Positions 1-21,663 are shown, counted from the stretch's first letter. The stretch is DNA of 64,000 bases from Amoebidium appalachense (GCA_963693365.1 CAVNZM010000006.1:2604001-2668000), one strand, 5' to 3'. Notes: generated from the letters alone by a model not told the origin. Numbers and translations: made by a program.

Positions 1-1292
1 TGCGACTTTATTATTAGCTAGATGCAAAATTGGCGTGAGATCAGACTCTGAGATTAACTTAACACGCAGAGGTAAACTTAACCGGCAGCCAAACACACAA
101 GAACGAACTGGGGGTGCTATGTAGGTGGAGCCATGCAAAAATATTAGAACGCATCCTTGCGGCATTGAGCAAACGGCAGAATCCACATATAAGCGCCGCT
201 CCCCCCCCCCCCCCCCCCCCCTCCCCACCTCACCCACACCCCTCCCTTCTCCTTCACCCATACACAAAACAAATCACCACAATTCACAACGGTTAAGTGA
301 ATGACGAAGCAAACCAAAAAAGAAAAAAAAAAGAAAAAAAAAGAAAGAAAAGAAAATCCTTGTGGTGGTGGTGGTGGTGGTGAAGGGGGGGTGGGGGGAG
401 GGGGGGGGGGGGGAGGGGGGGGGGGGGGGGGGGGGGAGGGGGGGAGGCAGAAAAGAGAAAATAGAAGAGTGCAAGACCAATGGCAAGGCCGTGTCCTTGC
501 CCATTCTTTGTAGTACTCGAGTATGGTCACGTGCGCGTCTCGCATGAATGGTTCGTTTTTAAACGGGTTTTCTTTGAGGAACGGCCGCAGCCACGACGAC
601 GAAGTGACATGTGGAATTCGAACTGCCAGCTACTTTGCATTCCGATTGGTTAGTCTCTAGGTATGGCTTAGCCAATCAGTTACCTACTGGCATGTCTTAA
701 ACCCATCACACAACAGCACTGACAACAAGGCAAAAGAAAGCGAGTTCTTTTGTAGCCTGTCTTCAACCCTTCCCTCCCTTCAACCCCCCCCCCCCCCTCC
801 CCCCTCCCCAGCCCCCCCCTCCCCCCCCACACACACACACACCTTCTGTATGAGTGTCTGGGTGTGAGAGAGCATGCTCGTGCAAGGCACGGTGTGTGGG
901 CTAGTGTGTGCATACAAGTTCCCTTGTGTGTGGTGTGTCTGCTTCTAGAGGGAGTTTCGGGAGTGCGGCAGGGAGGGTGGGGAGGGGGGAAGGTGGCCGG
1001 GGGTGGGTGGGTGGGGGGGGGGGGGGGGGGGGGGGGGGAGGGGGGGGAGAGGGGGGGAGGAGGGGGGGGGGGGGGATTCGGATTACGTGAGGATAGTAAG
1101 TTGGAAAGAGAGTGACTAAGAGGCATGCCGTCCGTGCAAAAGCAAAAAGGGCACAAAAGGATAGATGGATGAAGTCCATATGACAGGGGAGAGAGGATGT
1201 GGGGAATTCGACGAAAGTCAGCATGTGAGCATGAAAAGGGCAGTGTGGAAAGGCCGGGGAGGGGGGGGGGGGGGGGAAGGGGGAGGAGGGGT

Positions 1293-1323
<31 letters not shown>

Positions 1324-1779
1324 GGGGCTTGAGAGATGGGCGAGTGAGAGCCACAGGATATACCCATGCTCCCCCCTCCCCTCCCCCCCCTCCCCCCCCC
1401 CCCCCCCCGTCCCCCCTTCAACTGGCATAACCAAGGTTCCTGATTGGTTGCTCTGTAAACCACTGCATGTTTGATTGGCGGTGGCTGCGGTTGGCATAAG
1501 GAAGTTTGAAGGAAGAAGTAAAGAGGGAGAAGGGAGGGGGGGAAGAGGGGAGTTGGGGGAGTGGATGGGGGGTTGGAATTGAGAGGAGATGAGATATTAG
1601 ACGAGAGGCGACCAGCCTATTACCTAAAAAGGCACACACAAGAGAATCTGCACCGGAAAATGAGGGTTGCACGGTTCCCCCACCCGGACCTTGCGCTTTT
1701 CGACTTTGCAGAGTTATTTGGTACAGACAAACCATTTAGGCAACCGGTAACGGGATGAGGCATACATGTAAAGCCTGTA

Positions 1780-2420
1780 AGCCTATAGCACACACACATA
1801 TTGAGTAAAGGCAGGCAACGGCACCGTGATGTCTATTGGCACACAAGTAATAGGCATCAGACACATCCAGGCACACACACACATACACATAACAGGTACA
1901 CGTGGCCACACATTATGATAGGCACACACTTTTATAGTCGCACACACATGCGGACACACACACACGTTGGCACATACGTTTACAGACACACACTTCTCAT
2001 TATACACTCATAGGCACACTCATGTGAAAGTGCTCGTTATACTTGCACTCACACACATCGAAATATATGTCCATGCGCGCAAAAGATCATACACACCTAT
2101 CTAGGCACACAGGTTATGTGTGAAGACACGTGCACAGCTGTGGTGCACCCATAGATAGGCACTCATACAGTCAGGTGCAACTCTATATCAGCACACACGT
2201 ATATAGGCACATTCAATATTGTTGGCAAACAACACAAATTGTACAGGCACACACATACATAAAGGCAGACACGCGTGTGTAGGCACACACATCAATCTTT
2301 ATATAAGCAGTGCCACACGCAAACGGGCATAACATCTTTAGGCAAACACGTGTTATATACACACATGGACAGGCACGCCAATATAATTAGACACGTACAC
2401 ACACATGGGCACACACCCAC
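1780..2420. repeat. Minisatellite with AGGCACACACA core
   Basis: Irregular units of about 15-25 bp, each carrying the core 'aggcacacaca' followed by a few variable bases. A second array of the same core lies at about 4390-5110 in the second 2.9-kb unit. Confidence 0.7.
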
Positions 2421-2659
2421 CCAACATCCCTTCCCGGTGCTCTACTCCCCCCCCTTCTTACACCCTTTAGTACCTGTACCAGCAGCCACACCAGGGGCGG
2501 GGGAGGAGGGGGGAGGGGAAGGGGAGGGGAGAGGGAGGGGGGGGATGGCAGCCCACTGCACCGGCATACACCGTGGCAGAGGGCCATTCTGGCTGCTCCC
2601 CTCCCTCCCCCCCCCTCCCCTCCCCCCCCTCTCCCCCCCCCTCCCCCCCTCCCTCCCCC

Positions 2660-2690
<31 letters not shown>

Positions 2691-2699
2691 AAAAAAGAA

Positions 2700-2755
<56 letters not shown>

Positions 2756-3055
2756 AAAGAAAAGAAAAAGAAAGAAAAAACCACGTATACCTACCAAATC
2801 AGTCGCGCTGCTCTCATTGTCACCCATGAACTCTGAGACATGGACGTGGTCTGCGTGTCCAATCAATTTGACACGTCACAGTGAAATGTGCTGCATCTAA
2901 GCTGCAAGCCCCTGAGATTTAAATGGAAAGCTGACGTGAGAGCAGGGGTAAACGGCCACACACACAGGAACCAACTAGGGATGCTAGGGCGATCCATGCA
3001 CAATCACTAAAAGACAACTTTTGCCAATTGGCGCAAAAGAGGGAATTAACACATA

Positions 3056-3090
<35 letters not shown>

Positions 3091-3462
3091 CCCACCCCCC
3101 CCCCCCCCTACCCCACACCGGCCCACACCCCACCCCTTTTCACCCAAACACACTATGTTGGAAAATCACCAACATCCAAACGGTTAGTAAATAACATAGC
3201 AAACCAGAAACAAGGAAAAATAAAGGGGGGGGGGGGGGGGGGGGGGGGGGGGAGCTGGAAGAGAGAATAGAAGAAGTTTGAAAGAACGTTAGCAAAGAGC
3301 CCCGTCCCAGCTATTGCAAGAAACGAGGACTCTCATTCACACCCATGCACAGTAGTGGCCGTGCACACCTCTACCAACTGGCACGTCTTAGACCCACCAC
3401 ACAATAGCACCAACACCAAAACAAAAAACACAGGTGAGTACTTGTGTGGCCTGCCCCCCCCT

Positions 3463-3497
<35 letters not shown>

Positions 3498-4389
3498 ACC
3501 CTACCCCACCCCAACAACCCAACACACGACTCACCCCGGGCGTTCTCTATGTGTGGTTGTGTGTGTGCGCGCACACACTCATGCTACAATGTGTGTGTGT
3601 GTGTACGCGTTATTGTGTGTGTGGTGTGTATGCTCCTAAGGGGGGGCCCCCCTCTGTGTGTGTGCGTGTGTTGGGGGGGGGGGGGGGGGGGGGGGGGAGG
3701 GGGGGGGGGGGGGGGGGGGGGAAGGGGGGAGGGGGGGGGGGGGGGGGTCACAGGTGGCACAGGAGAGTAAGTTGTAACGAATAGCTGATGGGCATGCCGT
3801 TTTTGCAAAAGGGGATAGACGGGTAGAAGGGTGGGTACGTAGACTGAGGGGAGGGATTATAGGAAGAGATGAGGATTAGAAAAGGACAGTTTTCAAGGGG
3901 AGGGGGGGGGAGGGGAGGAGGGGAGGGGGGAGGGGCCGGGGGGAGGGGCCGGGGGGATGGAGGGGGGTGGGGGGTGGCGGGGGGGAGGGGGGTTACAGGA
4001 CTTGTGGGTTGTATGATGATGAGAGTCGCAGAATAAACCCCTGCTTCCCTCCCCCCCCCTCTCCCCCCCTCCCCCCCCCCCACCCCTCCCCCCACCCCTC
4101 CTCCAATTGGCTTTTTCGAAGTTGTTTAAACCGCTTCATGTTTGATTGGCTGTGGCCGTGGGGTGGAAATGAGGAGGAGGAGGAGGGGGAGAGAGTGGGG
4201 AAGGTGGGGGGTGGGGGGCGGAGGGGGCCGGTGGGAGGAGTGAGGGAGGGAGGGGATAAGGAGGGGGAGGGGAGGAGGCGGGAGCCTCCAAGTTACCAGG
4301 TGGATCACCAAGATGTTTCCTTAAAAGTCATACACACGAGGCCTGTTTGGGGCAATAGGGATTGCACGGTAAAAGTAACCAAAACGTGC

Positions 4390-5110
4390 TCAGATCTATA
4401 GGCACAGAGACATATATGGACACACACACAATATTATAGGCACACACGTATGCGCATGAATACATGTGTATTGGTACAGAAAATATAGATATGCTGTCAC
4501 ATCTAGGCACACACACGTACACACACCAAATACACATCCAGGTACACACGTAGTATTTGTGTCCACACATTATAATAGGCACACACTCATAACACACACA
4601 CACATACAGCATACAGGAATACACAGGCACGCACACGCAGGCACACGCATTTGCAGGTGCAAACATCAATTGTACACATATAGGCGCACACGTTTGCAAG
4701 CACATACGAGTTTGTACACGAACAGGCATTCACACATGCAGAAGCCCACATCAATATAAATGTAGGGAACCAAGCCAAAGTATGTGCGCAGGCCAAAAAA
4801 AGGCATACAAACCTATCTAGGCACCCAGGTTAGTGTGAAGATAGGTGTGTAGAGGTGTGCTGCATTCATATATATATAGGCACACACACAGTCAGGCACA
4901 TCTCGATATCAGCACACAACTATACAGGCACATACACATTGTTGGCAATTGACACACAAACAGTAACGGTACACAGACATAAAGGCAGACGCATATGCGT
5001 AAGCAAAACTTTCAAGCAGTGCCACATACATACGGGCACAAGCATCTGTAGGCACACGTTTACAAGGCGCACACATGGATCCGCACAACGTGGCTAGACA
5101 CGCACACACA
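4390..5110. repeat. Second AGGCACACACA minisatellite array
   Basis: Same core and spacing as the array at 1780-2420, at the equivalent place in the second large unit. The small open frames rich in His-Thr or Cys-Val that cross it are read-through of the repeat. Confidence 0.7.
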
Positions 5111-6301
5111 AATTTGCGGGAACCCACAAATACTTTTCTCCGTGCCCCATCCCTCCTACTTACACCCTTCAGTACCTGTCTCAGCAGCCACACAGGAGGG
5201 GGGGGGGGGGGGCAGCCGACCGCTGGTGTATATATAGAGGACCATCCCGATGCCCCCCCCCTCCCCCCCCCCCCCCCCCTCCCCCCTCTCCCCTCCCCTC
5301 CCCCCCCCCCCCCTCCCCCCCCCTCTCCCCTCCCCCCTTCCCCCCCCTCCCCCCCCCCCCCCCCCCCCCCACAAAAAAAAAAAAAAAAAAAAAAAAAACA
5401 CGTGCACGGCCCACCCCATGTGTGCCCATAAGAGGCAGTTGTGGGGGTCTCTTTGTTCACCTATGCGCCTAACCACCAACGTGGTTAATGTCTCCAATCA
5501 AGTTGACACGTTAAACTGCAGCCCAATCAAATGGGTGCGACTTGACATATTCCAACTGCAGAGAATGTAATACTAATTGCTGTTTCTCAATCTCCGATTA
5601 GAACTACCACCATTATATTACCCCCTGCCTATCCGACGGCTTAACGTATAGTAATAATTTTGCTGCCCTATATTGTTGCCTACCATATATAAATATCACT
5701 GGCTGCACCTGATTGGGTAGGCTAGAAAGCACAGTAGGCCGTCATGCATGTGAGTCTAGCCCCCGCGACATGTGCATAGCAATAAAATTGCACATAATCC
5801 CCCCAGCTATATGCTCCTGAGATATAATGGAGCTGGTGTGACAGCAGACACACACACTTGCCATGTGATCAAACACACAGGAATCAACTTGTGATATATA
5901 CTATAATAGGCATGTACATATGCCTGTATACAGGCACCAATTTGAGTGTGACACATGTGCATTCACCCAATTCGAAATAAACGTATTAGCGAAGCCATGC
6001 GCATTATCTATAAAACAAACCTTGTGCGGCACTGAGTAGACAAGAGGTGGAAAAAAATTCCACACCCTCACCCCCCCCCCCCCCCTGCCCTTTTTCTTTT
6101 TTTCTTTTTTCTTTTCCTTTAGGTTCAAAGAATGATATGGTATGCTTTAGCAATGGTGGTGATTTGGGGGGGGGGGGGGGGGGGGGGGAGGGGGGTGGGA
6201 CCTATGGATTAGGCCGAAGCAGCCTCATGGGGAGTTTTGCCGCAAGAGAGTTCGATATAAATTCTCTTGGGTGAGCAACCCTAGTGTGTAGGTGTTTTGG
6301 G

Positions 6302-6351
<50 letters not shown>

Positions 6352-6360
6352 GTAACTGAA

Positions 6361-7136
6361 AGACAGTACCGGGTTGTTACACAATAAAGCCACGGTAGAG
6401 CAAACCAAACACATAATTTTGTTCGTAAACGTTCAATGTGTACGGACAGCACAATGGTGAGCTGTCACTTTGCTGTGGTTCCACACCCAAGACCCATTGC
6501 TGTGGGTCTGTTGCAGTATGTGTGGGTGGAAATGCGAAACTGATCTGGTTTGCATGGAGACCGAATGCAGCTAACAAAAAACAAAACTACATTTTGTGTT
6601 AGGAATTGGGGTTGGGGCTCGGGGATTATTGGCAAACAGCGCGTATCAGGGTAGTCGTTTGTTCCCATAGGAAAAAATCATCAATTTAATCATAGAAATA
6701 CCAGTCAAGCATTTTTAACGGTGGCTTTTGATAGGCTTATATGGCCAACAGAACGTGCGGGTACAGGGACTTTCCTGCCTGCGCTTGCATGACAGAACCC
6801 TTGCCTCCATCGCACCAAAACAAAATTCCAAACTAGAAAATTCAACTATTTGGATAAATTATTGGGCCCTGGTTGCCCTCCGGTAGATATGGGGGTGGGG
6901 TTCTAGCATTGCATTGCACACTACTGACTATCCACAGGAAATCTATACATCGTACATCGATTATCCCTAGGATATCTATCTACATAATAATCATATACAG
7001 TGGTTGCTGCTCCCAGCTCACAGTGACGGGTTATGCACGGCGCACCTGCATGATACACACACGCAGCTTTTCCATGCACACTTAAAGTGCATGGTTGTTC
7101 ATACCAAACTAGATTAAAGAGACACCTTGAGAGCGC
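6361..7136. other. Unique sequence, no gene seen
   Basis: Ordinary mixed-composition sequence between the repeat array and the 3' end of the minus-strand Ala-rich gene. I find no coding exon. The part next to 7136 is probably the 3' UTR of that gene. Confidence 0.5.
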
Positions 7137-9017
7137 TTAAGCCATGGACACCTCACTCTGGGTCTTACGTGTGCGGTAGGCAGCGGCACCAACCACGACA
7201 CCGACAGCAGCGAATGCGGCACCACCGAGGGCCAGGGGAAGGGTCTCGAAGCTGCTGGCAGGGGCGACCGTGCGATCCTCCACCTCGACGTCGTTCACAA
7301 ACACGGCACGGCGGCGGCTGGCAGACAAGGCGGCACGGAACATGTCGGCAACAGGGGTGGCCTCGGGGGCAACACCCTCCTCGACATCGCCGGTGGTGGG
7401 CTTGCTGGCGGGCTTGGCAGGGGTGACGGGCTTCTCCGCACCGCCGGCGGCGGCCGGGGCCCCAGGGGCAGTGGCAGGCTTGGCGGGCTTCTCCGCACCG
7501 CCGGCGGCGGCCGGAGCCTCGGGGGCAGCGGCAGGCTTCTCGGCACCGCCAGCGGCGGCCGGGGCCTCGGGGGCAGCGGCAGGCTTCTCGGCACCGCCAG
7601 CGGCGGCCGGGGCCTCGGGGGCAGCGGCAGGCTTCTCGGCACCGCCAGCGGCGGCCGGGGCCTCGGGGGCAGCGGCAGGCTTCTCGGCACCGCCAGCGGC
7701 GGCCGGGGCCTCGGGGGCAGCGGCAGGCTTCTCGGCACCGCCAGCAGCGGCCGGGGCCTCGGGGGCAGCGGCAGGCTTCTCGGCGCTGCTAGCAGCGGGG
7801 GCAGGCTCATAGCCAGCAACGGCGGCACCGGGGGCCTTGGGGCCGGCAGCGGCCGTGGCAGCGGGGGCCTCGGCAGCAGGGGCCTCGGTGGGGGTGGGGG
7901 CATCACCAGCAGCAACGGCCTCGGTGGCAGCAGGGGCCTCCACGCCAGCGGCAGCAGGGGCCTCAGCAGCACCAGTGGCAGCGGCGGGGGCCTCGGCGGC
8001 GGCCGTGGCAGCATGGGCAGGGGCCACAGCAGCCTCGGTGGCGGGGGCCTCGTCAGCGGGAGCAACGGTGGCGGCGGGAACGGCAGCATGGGCCGTGGTG
8101 TGGGCAGCGGCAGCGGTGGCGGCATGGGCAGCATGAGCAGTTGTGGCTGGAGGGAGGGACATGTTAATGCTTGCAGCAAACCAGTGTGAAGGCTGACTGT
8201 TAGAAGGTGGACAACATGCTTGGGCAGCCATATGGGGTGACGACGGGTGGGGGGAGAGCAACACAAGCAAACCTAAATTAGCATATTATAGGCAATGATT
8301 TAAGCAGATTGTTCTCGTCTGCCGCATTTCTGACTCTGAGACTGAGTCATTTGATCACACAACGGAACATGCTTGAGCATTTCAAGTTGGCCCCAGCAGA
8401 TATGACGCAAGGAATTATTTAAGGCTCCTTCTGTAGCTCTAATCAACCCGGTTTCAAAGAGTAGTCTCACCAAGTGTCTCGACTGGTCACGAGGCTACAA
8501 GCTATGAGGTTATTTTGGTCGCTTACTTATCTGTAAAATAGCTTAGTTTACGGATATCGTCGAAAGGACAGGTATCTACACTAGCAAGGCTGAATAAAGT
8601 AGTCGGGGCCCATGCATTTGTCTATAATAGCTGTGGGTGGTCGAAACCCACCCTTATCGACCCTTCTGATCAGGGACCATTGCCTGCCCGCTGCCACCAC
8701 CCCACCATCCCTTCCTGCCCCACCCCAACACGCGCATGCAGGGGCACAACAATACCTGTGGGGGCAGCAACGGCAGCGGTCTCGGCTACGACCTCGACCA
8801 CATCCTTCTCGGGGGCAGCGGCCGTGGTGTGGGCGGGCACATGGGCGGCAGTGGTTGCGTGTGCCGCGTGTGTGGTGCCAGCAGCATGATGGGTGGTAGC
8901 CTCAGCAGCAGCGGCGGCGGCGGGGGCAGCAGCGGCGGCGGCGGGGGCAGCAGCCTCCTGGGCGACGCTGGCGCCAGCCATGGCCAGCACGGCAACAACA
9001 GCAAAATTCATACGCAT
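7137..9017 (-). CDS. Ala/Pro-rich repeat protein with signal peptide and C-terminal membrane segment
   Basis: Two exons on the minus strand, 9017-8756 and 8146-7137, joined by a phase-1 GT-AG intron (donor CACAG|GTATTG, acceptor CCTCCAG|CC). The product is 423 aa and unidentified. Residues 1-19 look like a signal peptide (Arg-Met-Asn, a hydrophobic core, ending ASVA before Gln20). The middle is Ala/His/Thr-rich, then Ala/Pro/Glu-rich, with six perfect 16-residue repeats (KPAAAPEAPAAAGGAE) plus one variant. A hydrophobic stretch at about 391-411 followed by YRTRK suggests one membrane span with a short cytoplasmic tail. Exon 1 and the start of exon 2 share similar THAAHA-type sequence, suggesting an internal duplication. 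I infer a surface or wall-associated protein. The start is the first Met before the signal peptide; a second Met lies two residues on. The intron lacks the homopolymers seen in the other genes. Confidence 0.8.
7420..7787 (-). repeat. 48-bp in-frame tandem repeat inside the Ala-rich gene
   Basis: A 48-bp unit repeats almost without change (unit starts near 7534, 7582, 7630, 7678, 7726), with more diverged units at both ends. It encodes the 16-residue protein repeat. Near identity of the DNA, including silent positions, points to recent expansion or homogenisation. Confidence 0.9.
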
Positions 9018-10720
9018 GGTGAAGGGTAGAGTCACACTCGGGTGAGTGGCGAGACTAGTTGCACGTGTGGGCTACAGCGGAAATGCGGTCTTGGCGGGAC
9101 GCCACAGTGTTTATGTACCACCCAAATCCGCCAAGATGATTGGATTAAAGCTTAGCGCCGAGGACAAGCAAGTGAATTTCAGCCAATAGGTTAAGCGCAC
9201 CATGAGAGCAGCAAGATGGCGATAATCCGTCACACCACGCGTTCTTTGCCTGAAATAAAAGTTGTTACAACATATATTTCCCATCATATGTACTATTTCA
9301 TTATAGCGATGTATTATAAAAAAATTTACCTTATATCAAAGTTTGCAGTAGCTTATTTTGCAAACCACAACCGCTTTCGCGGTTGTTTCCTTTGGTGCGC
9401 AGGCGTTGTCACACAGTACATGTGGCATGATCATGACTCCTGATCGCGACTACAGCATCCATTCTGATAAGTTCGGCATGTACGCACATCTATCTGTGCG
9501 CATGATAGACACAGTATGAACGTAATGTGCTATTAGCAGTATAAATATATAGTACTCTGTAATTATCATGAAACGTACATGCTGGTCCTTGAGATTTACA
9601 TCCATTTTTTCCATTCCTGAATTTTCGACCTAGGTAAAGTGGCTACCAATCATCCTACAGGACGAGGTGATTCGACCAATCATAATCTTGGCGGCATGGC
9701 GAAATTATTGCGATATGATTGGATAAAGGATTCCCGCTAACAGTCATCCAATAGGAACGCACCAGCTGGAATGAGAATCAGCTTTCTCGGCTATTCTGTT
9801 GTTGAATGCATCTGCGTTGATTGGTCGGTCCAAACCGCTGTGCATGTGGCATAGAGCCTTTTTCGCCCCGTTTTGTGGCTGTGATATTTATGGAGCAGGT
9901 CTCTTATAGCCCTTGGCATAACGACGTTACCTGCCAAGTGTATTCCTCCCTGTATGTAGGCGTGGCATAGTACTATACTATAGGTATAGCAATACACCAA
10001 GCCTGTTGCAATTGCCAGCCTTGAGGTGTGTTGGCCGTGCTTGACTGAGTCACTGTAAGTGCAGAAACCAATAACGTCAGGGCGCTGTTGACCTGTGAAG
10101 CAAGTATAATAGGCCGACTAGTTTAGTTGTTTTTTATTATACCAATCTTCAGTCCTGGCAGCTCGCAACAGTCTAATCCATTGTCAAGCAAGATAGAGCA
10201 CTTGCCATTCCCTCCTTCCCCCATGAAATCGACCTTTTTCCATCCAGCATAGATCCCTTTTTCGTCTGCGTTCTGATACGCTAGCATGCGTGAAAAACTT
10301 TGATGCCTGGTTTTACGAGCAAGGGCTTATCTTGTGCGTGATTCCTCTTGTTATTTGCTCCTGGTGCTCCCCATCAACCAACAGACTCTGAGCAGGCTAG
10401 TTTGGGGGTTCATAATCATGACAATGAGCAAGATTGACATGTATGAGCAAGATTATGGATGCCAGCCTAGGAACTTTTATACAGTGAGCATCAGAATATC
10501 CGCATACACTTAGAGCAAGAATATTTGCTGAATGTGGGCTTGGAGTTTTTTAAACTGGTGGCCTGGGGCCGGGGGTGAGGGGTGCCCCGGTCGAGGGGGG
10601 AGGTTGAAGGGTGGGGAAGGGGCAGGAGGGAGGAAGGGGGAGGGGGTGCCCATCTTTTTCCCGTCACACTGCCTTTCCATTGTACACGTCTTCATTTACC
10701 CCTCCCACCACTTTCCAGAC

Positions 10721-10820
10721 CTTCATGTAAGCCACAGTAACACCCCATTGCAGACGTGGTGTTTGTTCCCCTTCATGTAAGCCACAGTAACACCCCATTG
10801 CAGACGTGGTGTTTGTTCCC
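10721..10820. repeat. Two perfect 50-bp tandem copies
   Basis: The 50-bp block starting 'cttcatgtaagccacagtaa' is present at 10721-10770 and again at 10771-10820 with no differences, so the duplication is recent. Confidence 0.9.
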
Positions 10821-11613
10821 CCTGCATGTGCCGTGATGACCGCGATGACCACCGTATTATGCAGCATATTAGTCTCTCTGCTCAAGCATTCCCAACTCAG
10901 ACTCAGCAATCTTGCGTAGCAGTTAAAATTATCATAAAACTACTGGGATGACACAAGTGCCTCTGGCAAATGTATACTTGTCCTCAAAGCCTCCCCCCCC
11001 CCGCCCTCACCGTGACGACGACCACCCTCGCTATGTTAGCGCCCCACCTCGGGTTTATTCTCCTCTTCCTCCTCCTTCCTCCCATACAAAATCCACCCAC
11101 CCCCTGCCCATTACCCCCCAACCACACACCGGTACACACGAAAAAGAAGACAAGCCGGCTGTACATGTTCATCACAGGGCTCACAACATTACCAAAGCAT
11201 TACATACGAAGACTGGTCACCACAGCAAGACCACACCCATCCCTCCCCCTTCCCCCCCCCTCCCCCGCCCCCTACCCCCTCTTCTCCCCGGACCCCTTCT
11301 TCATTTTATGCACATGATATTGAATCTCCAAAAATATATGTAGCTGCAACAATGCATAAGTAATAACAGGCCACACACACAGACTCGTGGTAATTAGTCT
11401 ACATGATATCACGACTGATCGGAGCAGCAGCTTATGGTTTTATTAGCTAAATGAGGCTTGAAAGTTTACATGTGTTGTTACTGCATTCATATTCCTCATA
11501 CGAATTTTAATTATGCACCCTGCCTACCCCTGTATGCATATGTCTACACTATTGCTGCTGCTGGCAGCACGCACAGTGATTTTTCCCACCTGCCTGTGTC
11601 TGGCATGTTAGGA

Positions 11614-11664
11614 TCCAATACTACTACCATAATGTGTGTTGGGTATTATGGTAGTAGTATTGGA
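11614..11664. repeat. Perfect 20-bp inverted repeat, 11-bp loop
   Basis: Positions 11614-11633 are the exact reverse complement of 11645-11664, leaving an 11-base loop. It lies downstream of the minus-strand lipase-like gene. It could be a hairpin RNA, a foldback remnant or a cruciform site; nothing in the sequence decides between these. Confidence 0.9.
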
Positions 11665-11873
11665 CAGAGGGCATTCATCCCTTCCCTCCTCTGCCCCCCC
11701 CCCATCTCCCGACGCCACACACACACAGACACACAGACACAGTTTTGAGTATGTGTGTGTGGATAGAAGGCTATTGCAGTAATCAGTTCACATGCGTGTA
11801 ATATGGTGTGTGTGTGTGTGTGTGTGTGCCAATCATGGTGCAAGCACTCTATTTATATAATTATAAATGCCCA

Positions 11874-19785
<7,912 letters not shown>

Positions 19786-19906
19786 TTCATCTGCGACAAC
19801 CGCAGCGGGGTTTAACCTATAGCTACGTGTTTGTAAATTCTTCCAGAAATGACTTTTAAAAAAAAAAAAATTAGATTGTCGTAGCAGGCACGCACGGAAA
19901 TCTATG

Positions 19907-19914
19907 TTTATATA
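19907..19914 (-). promoter_or_regulatory. TATA box of the lipase-like gene
   Basis: TATATAAA on the minus strand, 122 bp upstream of the chosen ATG at 19785. A similar TATATAAAG lies 171 bp upstream of the transporter ATG at 63028, supporting a common promoter type. Confidence 0.6.
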
Positions 19915-21063
19915 TCCACGGTCACCGTGCAATTGGAAGTTCTGTACGTACCAACACTATTTGTAGTGGCGCGGACAAGCTCGAGCTCCTTATTATGCCT
20001 CATGACCAAGCTATCCTATCCCACATGCCAAAACTGAAACCAAAAGTTTACTACGTGCATTGATACCTTAGAGCTTGCCTAATTCCTTTTTTCCTCTGTC
20101 GTGCCTAATGTTGAACTGGGGTTGCTCTAGATCTAGCTACAGAGTGGCCGCCGAAATTTAAGTTTGAATCAACTAAAAAGCCCACGTGCACTGTTACTAG
20201 GGCATCCTATTCTCTCAAGTATTGCAACCTTTGCACGGATAATAGGCTTTGTGATTACAGTAGGTTTACATATGTTTCTTGCCTGCCATACATACAGCTC
20301 TGTGTGTGCTAAAAACATCCCAGCTATTTCTTATTTTCCTTGATACAAGGCCGCTTGCCAAATGCCGCTATCGGTGTGCAAACCAGCGTATGTTAACACA
20401 GAAGCTTAGGTCTAGTACTCCACCTGGCCGTAAGTCATTTTGTCTAATATATTATTGGAATATCTGTAGATATTTAAAGTAACAATACATACGTCTGCAT
20501 ATTTTATTTTATAGTGTTACTGACCGCTGATAATCGTTTCTGTAACAACATCTGTCGACTCCTGAGTCACTCCTCTCAAGGGCCAAGGCCTGATAACGAT
20601 TGGATTAGCGCGCACCTTGTTGTTCTTCCAAAACTTATCTCAGAGCATCGGCCCCAGAATTTCAGAAGAAACAAATATGTATTACTGTATTTACTAAGCC
20701 ATAATACTTTGAAACACTAAGCCTTGCCACACCCAAAAACTGCTATAGGTTGTAGATGTTCATGCTAAATGGTGCGCATTTCACTAAAGGCACTCAGGTG
20801 CGCGGTGACAAGTTTATAGTTCGGCGACAAATTACAATACCGAATGTTATTATAATGGGAAAAAAATAAGCCTTTGTAAACAATTTCTAAGGGCGCCCGC
20901 GCCAAAGTTTTGGGGGCTGCTCCCAGCTTTCGATGGGATCCACCGGCGCCGGCGGACAGCCAGGCCTCCCAGGCTCGAGATGTTTAAACACCTTCAATCT
21001 TGAGAACAGAACACAACGGTTGCACAGTCTATTGCACCACTTGAAGAGGCTTTTGATGTACAC

Positions 21064-21317
<254 letters not shown>

Positions 21318-21663
21318 ACACATGTAGGCTTATTATACAGGCCTGGACACATTCAAAAATTTCTGATTTGTAGAAGTGATGCACACATAATTCGGCGGTC
21401 GTAGCTATAGGGGTTGCTGTATGCCGTAGTTACAGGGGAACTCTGATTCCCCCGCTAGAATGGCGTTGACGGCCTACTTAGGTTTATGCGCTATAGGCAC
21501 TAGGCTAGTAGTATCATCCTGCCTGGTGGTATGCAGTATCATGGTCAGGTGGAAGACGGTAGCTTCTGTGCACGTGAGGTACCAACGGTGAAAATAAAAG
21601 AAAAAAGGGAAAATCACCATGTAGAAAGGTTCTGCCTTTTGCAAACGCAAAATTCATAATAAC

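Larger units (their letters stand above)
91..6360. repeat. Decayed tandem array of about 2.9-kb units, low complexity
   Basis: Two full units and one partial unit share the same order of landmarks. The start motif (ACACA-GGAAC-AACT like) occurs near 100, 2968 and 5880. A 'tggcatgtcttaaacccatc' like block occurs near 688 and 3380. Dense 'aggcacacaca' minisatellites lie at about 1780-2420 and 4390-5110. A 'cttacaccctt-agtacctgt' block occurs near 2457 and 5160, followed by C-run plus A-run. A 'tccaatcaa-ttgacacgt' block occurs near 2858 and 5498. The units differ by many substitutions and by homopolymer length. Open frames here are poly-Pro/poly-Gly readings of C or G runs, and I see no gene. 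Confidence 0.75.
9018..11873. other. Intergenic region with CCAAT-type motifs and small repeats
   Basis: No coding exon recognised. Several CCAAT/ATTGG pentamers lie at about 9,130-9,190 and 9,645-9,825. A weak TATA-like CATAAA on the minus strand near 9,109-9,116 is the best core promoter candidate for the Ala-rich gene. The segment next to 11,873 should hold the 3' UTR of the lipase-like gene. Short tandem and inverted repeats are listed separately. Confidence 0.5.

Noticed and set aside
144-5460. Long poly-Pro/poly-Gly open frames on both strands
   Set aside because: They are frame readings of C or G homopolymers, occur in several frames at once and have no domain or consistent start.
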